6,928 nucleotides of DNA from Thermoprotei archaeon ex4572_64 (lineage in GTDB: Archaea > Thermoproteota > Thermoprotei > Thermoproteales > Thermocladiaceae): contig NJDF01000059.1 in assembly GCA_002254895.1 (NCBI GenBank), positions 1 through 6,928 of the forward strand, written 5' to 3'. The position numbers were made by a program, and so were the translations under genes. Position 1 is the first letter of the stretch. The number at the start of each line of letters is the position of its first letter. The notes under the pieces are model-generated. The model did no database searches and was not told the DNA's origin. It saw only the letters and a program-made list of their open reading frames with translations. This document shows positions 1 through 4,931 of the stretch, in pieces.

Positions 1-95
1 TAGAGAAGCTTGTCTCTTTCGTAGAATGTTATGTTGAAGATCTTGTTAACATTGGTTGTGAGTTGCATTCTCAGGTTATGACTTATCTTCTCTAA
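1..95 (+). CDS. possible 3' end of an unidentified plus-strand gene (partial)
   Basis: The frame beginning at base 3 stays open for 30 codons and stops at TAA 93-95. The visible peptide ends in CELHSQVMTYLL. I do not recognise a family in so short a piece. A real gene here would run tail-to-tail into the minus-strand gene ending at 76, with a 20-nt overlap, the same arrangement as the other convergent pairs in this window. Thirty open codons in AT-rich DNA is only modest support, and the frame could also be chance. The start lies outside the window. Confidence 0.3.
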   Translation, partial: EKLVSFVECYVEDLVNIGCELHSQVMTYLL

Positions 96-363
96 TTTTT
101 CCTCTGAGCTTTAATATTCTCTCTATTTCTTTCTGTGCAAGTTTTAAGTGAAATTCAAGTTCTGGAATATTATATTTTCTAGAAACTTCCATACCGTACT
201 CCATAAGCTCATTGACTTTACGTAAATTCTTCTCAGCAAGTAGTGAGCTTATTGAATATACGATACACTCTACAAGTTTTTCCTTAAATTCGAGTGCTTT
301 CTCGTTATTACCATCACTTAAAGCCTTGCTATATAGGTTCTCCCATCTACGACAATTAACCAT
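76..363 (-). CDS. small helical protein of unknown function, second gene of a two-gene operon
   Basis: This 95-residue protein has an ATG start and no recognised family. It is rich in Lys, Glu and Leu and looks all-helical, with segments around residues 5-18, 22-45, 47-62 and 67-88. That helix-turn-helix spacing resembles TPR-like or other helical-hairpin proteins, but no TPR consensus can be claimed. It has no signal peptide or membrane segment, so it is probably cytosolic. The start lies 3 nt after the TAG stop of the upstream gene (367-591) and is preceded by a G-rich Shine-Dalgarno-like motif, so the two genes are very likely co-transcribed and perhaps translationally coupled. Two small helical proteins encoded together suggest a complex, which is inference. 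Its 3' end may overlap a plus-strand gene entering from the left. Confidence 0.7.
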   Translation of the reverse strand: MVNCRRWENLYSKALSDGNNEKALEFKEKLVECIVYSISSLLAEKNLRKVNELMEYGMEVSRKYNIPELEFHLKLAQKEIERILKLRGKIREDKS

Positions 364-366
364 GAT

Positions 367-591
367 CTACCCCTTTCTTCTCCTTTCTAATCTGTCTATT
401 AAAGTTTTTATTCTTCTAATAATTGAAATGTATGCTTTGTCAAGACCGTAGTCTCTAGCCTCCTTAACAATATCTTTCAATCTGGCTTTAACGAGTTTAA
501 CATCGATACTGCCTTTTAAGAGTTCAGTCTCAAAATTTCTCAACTTAATGACTATTTCTCTCGCCCTACTCTCAACATCAATTTCACTCAC
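367..591 (-). CDS. small helical protein of unknown function, first gene of a two-gene operon
   Basis: This 74-residue protein starts at GTG 591-589. The codons upstream in this frame contain no ATG before an in-frame TAA, so GTG is the best start. It is highly charged and predicted helical, with an acidic N-terminus (residues 1-10) and a strongly basic C-terminus (about 59-74, ending RLERRRKG). The basic tail could bind nucleic acid, but no domain is recognised. The start is about 27 nt from the centre of a TATA box, so the mRNA is probably leaderless. The gene is head-to-head with the RNA methyltransferase at 644 and is followed after 3 nt by the gene at 76-363. Whether these small proteins relate to RNA modification is unknown. 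Confidence 0.7.
   Translation of the reverse strand: MSEIDVESRAREIVIKLRNFETELLKGSIDVKLVKARLKDIVKEARDYGLDKAYISIIRRIKTLIDRLERRRKG
369..375 (-). promoter_or_regulatory. Shine-Dalgarno motif of the 76-363 gene
   Basis: On the minus strand the sequence reads AAGGGGT followed by 5 nt and ATG at 363. It overlaps the TAG stop of the upstream gene. It supports ATG 363 as the start and translation from an internal operon position, in contrast to the probably leaderless first gene. Confidence 0.45.
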
Positions 592-612
592 GTATTGAGC
601 ATGAATTTACGG

Positions 613-622
613 TTTTTATAAC
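613..622. promoter_or_regulatory. shared bidirectional TATA box for the 591 and 644 divergent genes
   Basis: A single A/T element reads TTTTTATAA on the plus strand and TTATAAAAA on the minus strand, with the palindromic core TTATAA at 616-621. Its centre is about 26 nt from ATG 644 and about 27 nt from GTG 591, the usual archaeal TATA-to-start-site distance in both directions. Both transcripts would therefore be leaderless. On the minus strand the purines AAGAG just upstream could serve as a TFB-recognition element (BRE). The plus-direction BRE is less clear. A second AT-rich patch (TTATAATG, 630-637) is too close to 644 to be its TATA box. Confidence 0.6.
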
Positions 623-643
623 TCTTACCTTATAATGCTTTGA

Positions 644-1801
644 ATGTCTAAGCTTGATCTTAATGATATTATTAACTATGTATCTAGAGTACTCTACATT
701 GTTGATAAGTATTCAATATCTATCGATAAAGCTTTTCAGAAAGTTAAACATAGTTGGAGATTTAGAGAATCATTTAAAGTGTATTATGATGTTTGCAGTA
801 GCGTATTACGTAACTATTATCAATTGAAATTTCTTGCTAGGAAATTACTAAATTCTGAAAGTAATAAGGCTATAGTTAAAACATGGATCTTAATTTATGG
901 ATCAAATTACTTCAGAAGAAGAAATCTTGTACACAAATTTGTAGATAGAGTTTTGAAGAAGAGGAGGATAAAGTTAAGTGATGTTGACGTAATTATTGAA
1001 GAATTGAAGAGCATAAACTATGTCAAATACTTATCTATTAAGTACTCTTATCCTGAAGAATTTGTTAAAAAACTTTCAGAACTACTTGACATTAGAGAAC
1101 TTGAAGAACTTTTAAGAGCTATGAATAGTGAGTATATTTGGCTTAGAATAAATACTTTGAAGATAGATATTGATAAGGCAGTTAAAGCACTTGAAGATGA
1201 AGGTGTAGTTATTGAACTTAACAAGGAAGTACCATTCTTAGGTCTAGTTACTGAAGCTAAAAGGCCTATACATCACGTGTCATTAATTAAGAGGGGTTTC
1301 ATAATTATTCAAGATAAAGCTTCAATAATGACTGTACTCTCACTAAGACCTGAACCTCATGACCACATCTTAGACTTATGTGCAGCGCCTGGAGGTAAAA
1401 CTTCATTAATTATGCAGTTAGTTGAAAATAAAGCTAAGATTTGTGCTGTTGATATCTCTAAACCAAGACTACTAAACATGATGAAGCTTATGAAAAGATA
1501 TGGAGTGGATTCTTCAAAAATTGATTACGTACTTGCCGATTCTAGAAAGTTGAGATTGAAGAATAGATTTAGTAAAGTACTCATAGATGCCCCATGCTCA
1601 TCAAGTGGAGCTATACCCAGAGACCCCTCTATTAAGTTATCATTGAAAAGACTAGATAAAGTTAATTGGTACGTTAGTGTTCAGTCTAGCTTAGTTGAGA
1701 ATGTTATTCATCAGTTGAGAGATGTTGAAATAATATACTCAACCTGCTCTATACTTCCTGAAGAAGGTGAATTTCTTCAGTTCTTCAAATTTTCTCCTTA
1801 A
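644..1801 (+). CDS. NOL1/NOP2/Sun-family RNA (cytosine-C5) methyltransferase, RsmB-like, C-terminally shortened
   Basis: SAM-dependent enzyme that methylates cytosine C5 in rRNA or tRNA; the target cannot be read from sequence. The N-terminal ~130 residues are helical and resemble the NusB-like domain of RsmB/Sun proteins. The catalytic Rossmann domain follows: motif I DLCAAPGGK (244-252), the acidic ribose contact D270, motif IV DAPCSSSG (315-322, C318 for product release) and motif VI STC (366-368, nucleophile C368). All catalytic residues are present. The protein stops 17 residues after C368, just after LPEEGE, whereas family members usually continue for roughly 60-70 residues to a last strand often reading GFFIAKL. 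The final 63 nt overlap the convergent regulator gene, which suggests loss of the end by rearrangement. The ATG is about 26 nt from a TATA box, so the mRNA is probably leaderless. Confidence 0.88.
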   Translation: MSKLDLNDIINYVSRVLYIVDKYSISIDKAFQKVKHSWRFRESFKVYYDVCSSVLRNYYQLKFLARKLLNSESNKAIVKTWILIYGSNYFRRRNLVHKFVDRVLKKRRIKLSDVDVIIEELKSINYVKYLSIKYSYPEEFVKKLSELLDIRELEELLRAMNSEYIWLRINTLKIDIDKAVKALEDEGVVIELNKEVPFLGLVTEAKRPIHHVSLIKRGFIIIQDKASIMTVLSLRPEPHDHILDLCAAPGGKTSLIMQLVENKAKICAVDISKPRLLNMMKLMKRYGVDSSKIDYVLADSRKLRLKNRFSKVLIDAPCSSSGAIPRDPSIKLSLKRLDKVNWYVSVQSSLVENVIHQLRDVEIIYSTCSILPEEGEFLQFFKFSP

Positions 1802-2245
1802 CTCTTCACAGCGGCTTAATTCTCTCTTCATCTCTTCAATTCTTCTTTTAGCTTCCTCAAGTTCTTGTTTAAATCTCTCAACATCCTCTACTGACTGTGT
1901 GGGAAGGGTTGGTAATTCAATTCTTACACCTTCCTTTACGAACTTCTCATAAGTCTTAAGTACGATTTGTCCAGCTTTAGTTTCACCCTTTAAGTGCTTT
2001 CTGATTGTTGCTTCTGTTTTTCCAAGCTCTTCAGCAATTTCTCTAATGGGCATTCCAGCTTTTTCTCTAGCTAACGCACCTGCAGCCGTTGCGAGCGAGT
2101 CTATCCAGGTAAGTCTTTCACCACTTCTTAAAAGTTCAATAAATTCCTGTGTAAATAGTGATGCTAAGAGTAGTGCTGTCTCTAGTCTTCTAATCTCATC
2201 TCTAGATATAGGTCTTAAGGGAACTTCAACAACTTCTTCTCTCAT
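1739..2245 (-). CDS. predicted HTH transcriptional regulator with C-terminal coiled coil
   Basis: A 168-residue protein with an ATG start. Residues 14-62 form a helical N-terminal region containing RLTWIDSLATAAGALARE. Residues 66-85 (PIREIAEELGKTEATIRKHL) are a good helix-turn-helix. Residues 118-158 are a Glu/Lys/Arg-rich coiled coil that probably makes it a dimer. It resembles small HTH regulators of crenarchaea as I recall them; ligand and targets are unknown. It is divergent from the IorA-like gene at 2310 and may regulate it or itself, which is inference from position. Its last 20 codons overlap the methyltransferase antisense. The tail residues 159-168 (FTFFRKYRAG, ending at TGA) lie opposite methyltransferase motif VI and do not continue the coiled-coil pattern, so the native C-terminus may have been lost. 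A TATA-like ATTTAAGA is centred about 31 nt upstream. Confidence 0.75.
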   Translation of the reverse strand: MREEVVEVPLRPISRDEIRRLETALLLASLFTQEFIELLRSGERLTWIDSLATAAGALAREKAGMPIREIAEELGKTEATIRKHLKGETKAGQIVLKTYEKFVKEGVRIELPTLPTQSVEDVERFKQELEEAKRRIEEMKRELSRCEELRRKFEELKKFTFFRKYRAG

Positions 2246-2271
2246 ATCGTTTAGTACTAACTGTGAGAGAA

Positions 2272-2280
2272 TTCTTAAAT
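2272..2280. promoter_or_regulatory. shared TATA-like element between the 2245 and 2310 divergent genes
   Basis: The element TTCTTAAAT (minus strand ATTTAAGAA) has a palindromic TTAA core at 2275-2278. It lies almost exactly midway between the two starts, about 31 nt from ATG 2245 and 33 nt from ATG 2310. Both directions would give mRNAs with leaders of only a few nucleotides. GAGAGAA just upstream on the plus strand could act as the purine-rich BRE. The match to a canonical TATA box is weaker than at 613-622. Confidence 0.45.
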
Positions 2281-2309
2281 CATTCGTGAGTTAGATAATT
2301 TGAAATATC

Positions 2310-3665
2310 ATGAAGATGTTTAAGATTTTAGAAAAAGTCTTAATCGTGATTTCAAAACTATTCGAGAAAGTAGAGTCCAGAGTACTTGTAGATTCATGGT
2401 TCATGAGTAGGATTATGAGGAGAGTAGAAAGTAAGGATGTAATTAGAAGCTATGAGAGAGTTTCAGTTGATAAGTTACTAGATTATTGTGAAGCCTTATC
2501 TTCAACTTTTCTGAGAGTAATCGCAATCTTAGATTATTGGAGTATGAGCAATCTCATCAGTAAGTTAAGACACGTCAAGATTAGAGGATCTATAGTGCTC
2601 ATAGTTATAGATCCTGAAGATATTAGATCTCACTGTAAGTACTACAAAATTCCATGTTTAGAACCATGGAGTAGTGAAACTTTCAGTAAGAGCATAATTG
2701 AAGGAATTGAGTATAGTGAAGTTTTTGAAGTACCCTACATTATAAGAGTAGATCCACATGTAGATATCGATGTAAAGGAAATTTTGAGTAGTTATGAATT
2801 AATTAGTAGAGAAGGCGTGTTTAATAAGCATTGGAGAGAGCCATATAGATGGCATATAGTTAATAAGGTCAGAACTCTTGAAGTTCCTATCAACTTAATC
2901 TTGAAGAGAAGTGAGGACCATATTTACACCATCAGTGATGGTGAAGATGTAGTGCTTATACAACCTTCACAAATACCCTTAATTACTAGCAAACATCATG
3001 GTAAGTTACGCATCATTACTTCACTTTACCAACATCCTCTACCAGTACATAAACTTAAGGAAATGTTCAACCTCGAAATTAAAGTGTCTGAATGGAGTGA
3101 CTTCCTAAGCAAGGAACTTGAAAGTTATGGATTCAGAGTTGTTAAGGAGAATCTAGCACAATCTGAGTATAGTCTTAATGAAATTTTGAAAAACTTATTA
3201 AGTGATTTTGATCCCACTTTAAAGCTCGTTGAATGGTGCATACTCAAGTCTGTAAGAGAGGGTGAGGTACCCATAATCATCGAGCATGAAAATTTAACAA
3301 ACTATCCTTCAAATTATGGTAAGATTAAAGGAAATACTTTAACAGATGCTGTATGGTACGATGTTGAAAGATTAGACACTTTAACAGATTATGTAACAAG
3401 TAATGTAGTGACTGTGATGTATGGACTAGTAAAGTACTATCAGTATGGTACGGTCTATGGAGTAACCATCTATAAGGATGTTCTTCAGAACGTGGATTTA
3501 GTTGAAAATTTTCAGAAAGTAGGTAATGCAAAGTCAAGACTCGTAACTATATGTTATTCTCCTTATGAGTCTACACTTCTAAGCAAACTCTCTGAGCACA
3601 GAAATATTAAAAATATAGTGCTAAACTTCGACATTAAAAGTATTGAATATTTGCTTAAAGATTAA
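2310..3665 (+). CDS. degenerate indolepyruvate ferredoxin oxidoreductase alpha subunit (IorA)-like protein, frameshifted before its ferredoxin domain
   Basis: IorA normally decarboxylates aryl pyruvates to aryl-acetyl-CoA with TPP and FeS clusters and works with IorB. This 451-residue protein matches IorA segment by segment. Residues 92-147 correspond to the Pyr domain (GSIVLIVIDPED, then YYKIPCLEP and VPYIIRV), 172-200 to the linker with the PYRW motif, and 212-270 to the transketolase-C-like domain (SLYQHPLPVHKLKEMF). Residues 340-440 occupy the place of the TPP-diphosphate domain. The CPGCPHR motif is absent, the GDS...N Mg-TPP signature is replaced around GVTIYKDVLQN (384-394), and the catalytic-Glu region of the Pyr domain is shortened. 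IorA is usually about 600-640 residues. The stop at 3663 is followed in the +1 frame by the ferredoxin domain. It is either a decaying pseudogene or a non-catalytic paralog; 451 open codons in AT-rich DNA argue against old decay. The ATG fits the 2272-2280 promoter. Confidence 0.7.
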   Translation: MKMFKILEKVLIVISKLFEKVESRVLVDSWFMSRIMRRVESKDVIRSYERVSVDKLLDYCEALSSTFLRVIAILDYWSMSNLISKLRHVKIRGSIVLIVIDPEDIRSHCKYYKIPCLEPWSSETFSKSIIEGIEYSEVFEVPYIIRVDPHVDIDVKEILSSYELISREGVFNKHWREPYRWHIVNKVRTLEVPINLILKRSEDHIYTISDGEDVVLIQPSQIPLITSKHHGKLRIITSLYQHPLPVHKLKEMFNLEIKVSEWSDFLSKELESYGFRVVKENLAQSEYSLNEILKNLLSDFDPTLKLVEWCILKSVREGEVPIIIEHENLTNYPSNYGKIKGNTLTDAVWYDVERLDTLTDYVTSNVVTVMYGLVKYYQYGTVYGVTIYKDVLQNVDLVENFQKVGNAKSRLVTICYSPYESTLLSKLSEHRNIKNIVLNFDIKSIEYLLKD

Positions 3666-3783
3666 CTGTCCTGCAATCAAGATTAGTGAGCATAGATTAA
3701 CTATAGACACTAATACATGTATTGGGTGTCGTGTATGTGAAGTAACTTGTAGTAAAGGTGCTATTAGGTGTTTACATGAGTAG
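3625..3783 (+). pseudogene. IorA-type ferredoxin domain continuing in the +1 frame
   Basis: This frame is open from 3625 to TAG 3781-3783. From 3664 it encodes NCPAIKI, then CIGCRVCEVTC and SKGAI, the typical end of IorA: the fourth Cys of one ferredoxin half (Cys-Pro-Ala-Ile) followed by CxxCxxCxxxC of the second. The first ferredoxin half is eroded in the upstream frame, where SIEYLLK (444-450) stands in place of CxxCxxC. The remaining cysteines still suffice for one [4Fe-4S] cluster, because in 2x[4Fe-4S] folds the CxxCxxC of one half pairs with the distal CP of the other. There is no convincing start codon (only TTG 3643, without a Shine-Dalgarno), so it is probably the 3' end of the 2310 gene, reached by an indel, a sequencing error or a translational +1 shift. 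Its stop overlaps the next gene's ATG. Confidence 0.65.
3766..3770 (+). promoter_or_regulatory. Shine-Dalgarno motif deciding the start of the 3776 gene
   Basis: AGGTG lies 5 nt before ATG 3776, the expected spacing for an archaeal Shine-Dalgarno. The alternative in-frame GTG at 3758 has no such motif upstream. The site lies inside the ferredoxin reading frame, consistent with an operon-internal, coupled gene. Confidence 0.6.
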
Positions 3784-4093
3784 GATGGATAATTTAGTAG
3801 AGATTGTAAATGCTATTAACAGGATAATTGAGGAAATTGAAAATCAAGGTTTTCAAGTTAAAATACGTGAAGTAGATTTAAGAGTAGATTTAAAGTCTCT
3901 AAGTAATTGTAAGTTCAACATCATACCCATACTTGACCTAAGTGAAAATACTTGCGAGTTAGTGATTAACTTCTCATGTGACGATTCTAACTCCTACATG
4001 CTAATCACTCTACAACTAGTTAATTGCAACATTGAGAAATTGATAGATTATTTCATCAATAGTTCTCTCAACAATTTATCACTACATTTATGA
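3776..4093 (+). CDS. small protein of unknown function, coupled to the IorA-like gene
   Basis: A 105-residue protein (counted from ATG 3776) that I do not recognise. It has an N-terminal helix (about residues 4-24, NLVEIVNAINRIIEEIENQG), then alternating hydrophobic strands (about 28-85, including FNIIPILDL, CELVINFSC and SYMLITLQLVNC), and a C-terminal helix (about 88-98). This is a compact alpha-beta pattern without a signal peptide or clear membrane segment. Its four cysteines do not form a CxxC motif. ATG overlaps the stop of the upstream ferredoxin frame by 8 nt, so it is probably in the same operon. It sits where iorB might be expected but lacks the glycine-rich GxGGQG start of IorB, so it is not a recognisable IorB. 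Its last 46 nt overlap the convergent dphB gene. Confidence 0.6.
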   Translation: MSRMDNLVEIVNAINRIIEEIENQGFQVKIREVDLRVDLKSLSNCKFNIIPILDLSENTCELVINFSCDDSNSYMLITLQLVNCNIEKLIDYFINSSLNNLSLHL

Positions 4094-4854
4094 ACATGTA
4101 CTAATACTTCATACTCTATAAAGTGAAGCTTTGCAGGTATGATCATTACGTGAGGTGGTTCTCCAAAATCATAATTCTCGAGACCTGTCAATGTATCTAC
4201 ATGAACTTTAGTATCTGGAAAACCAACTCTAGCAATACCAATTATAACTCTATCCTCAGTAAATATTTTACCTCTAATTTTCTCCTCAAGTGCTCTTAAG
4301 ATTTTTAAAGCTTCGCTAATGGTCATGAACTTACCATCATCAGAAACATCTAGAAGTAGTAATGTATGTAGATTTCTCTCAAGATTATCTTTTACAACTT
4401 CATAAGGTCTTAGTGAGTATACATTCATTCTTGGGTATGTAATTGTTACTGCTGGTCCAAATCTGTATGGGCTTAGACCAACTAGACTGATTACTGAAGA
4501 TAATATGCTCACACCATGAATAACTGTGACCTCATGACCTCTTCTGCATGCCTCAATTCTTAAAACATTATGTGTAGTAGCTATTGCTGGATCTCCAGGA
4601 ACTAATAGTGCAACTTTACATCCCTTTTCAAGCTTTTCAAAAATAATTCTACCCTCATTATCTTCAAGATCTTTCCTAGAAACTTTAACTACATTTTTTC
4701 CAGAAACATTCTTAATGTACTCTAAACACCATGATGGTGTTGGTGATGTATAGTCTTCAAGGAAGACAAAATCACAACTCTTCAAAGCCTCTACTCCCTG
4801 TAGAGTTAAATATGTTGGATATATGCCAAGGCCAATGAGGTAAAGTTTTCCCAC
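4048..4854 (-). CDS. dphB: diphthine synthase (diphthamide biosynthesis methyltransferase)
   Basis: SAM-dependent enzyme that trimethylates the modified histidine of elongation factor 2 to give diphthine, a step in diphthamide synthesis in the cytosol. The 268-residue length is typical. It shows the tetrapyrrole-methylase-type fold with LYLIGLGIYPTYLT (4-17) at the N-terminus, PGDPAIATTHNVLR (86-99), the SILSSVISLVGLSPYRFG stretch (116-133), VIIGIARVGFPD (203-214), and the family C-terminal signature with NYDFGEPPH (227-235) and IIPAKLHFIEYE (238-249). All recognisable family motifs are intact. The start is GTG 4854; a nearby ATG on this strand (4865) is out of frame. A TATA-like box centred 26 nt upstream suggests a leaderless transcript separate from the radical SAM gene 77 nt away. 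The 3' end overlaps the convergent 3776 gene by 46 nt. Confidence 0.95.
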   Translation of the reverse strand: MGKLYLIGLGIYPTYLTLQGVEALKSCDFVFLEDYTSPTPSWCLEYIKNVSGKNVVKVSRKDLEDNEGRIIFEKLEKGCKVALLVPGDPAIATTHNVLRIEACRRGHEVTVIHGVSILSSVISLVGLSPYRFGPAVTITYPRMNVYSLRPYEVVKDNLERNLHTLLLLDVSDDGKFMTISEALKILRALEEKIRGKIFTEDRVIIGIARVGFPDTKVHVDTLTGLENYDFGEPPHVMIIPAKLHFIEYEVLVHVHKCSDKLLRELLMK

Positions 4855-4876
4855 AACACTCTCATAGTTTTAACAA

Positions 4877-4884
4877 CTTTTAAG
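4877..4884 (-). promoter_or_regulatory. TATA-like box of dphB
   Basis: The minus strand reads CTTAAAAG, centred about 26 nt upstream of GTG 4854, giving a probable leaderless mRNA. It lies in the short gap after the radical SAM stop, so dphB can be transcribed independently. Confidence 0.45.
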
Positions 4885-4931
4885 AGTAAGCTTAAATGTA
4901 GAATCATTAATTGATCTCTTCTAATAGGAAG

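Noticed and set aside
212..451. Plus-strand open frame over the 76-591 operon
   Set aside because: It lies antisense to two better-supported genes, is Ser/Leu/Phe-rich as antisense frames of charged proteins usually are, and has no promoter or family match.
1767..2294. Plus-strand open frames at 1767-1952 and 2046-2294
   Set aside because: They are antisense to the HTH coiled-coil gene. Their Ser/Leu-rich composition is the mirror of Glu/Arg/Lys codons.
3325..3537. Minus-strand open frame inside the IorA-like gene
   Set aside because: It is His/Leu-rich antisense sequence with no promoter, Shine-Dalgarno or recognisable domain.
3758..3775. GTG 3758 as the start of the 105-residue protein gene
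   Set aside because: ATG 3776 has an AGGTG Shine-Dalgarno at 5-nt spacing and the GTG has none, so the six extra residues are unlikely to be translated.
3643..3783. Independent small ferredoxin gene starting at TTG 3643
   Set aside because: There is no Shine-Dalgarno or promoter at this TTG, only one ferredoxin half is present, and the sequence continues the IorA domain order of the gene just upstream.
3776..4093. Degenerate IorB
   Set aside because: The glycine-rich GxGGQG N-terminus and the later IorB motifs are not seen. Only position suggests it.
4855..4931. Intergenic gap considered for a tRNA or small RNA gene
   Set aside because: I see no T-loop-like GTTCRANNC or cloverleaf pairing. 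The 77 nt are explained by the end of one gene and the promoter of dphB.
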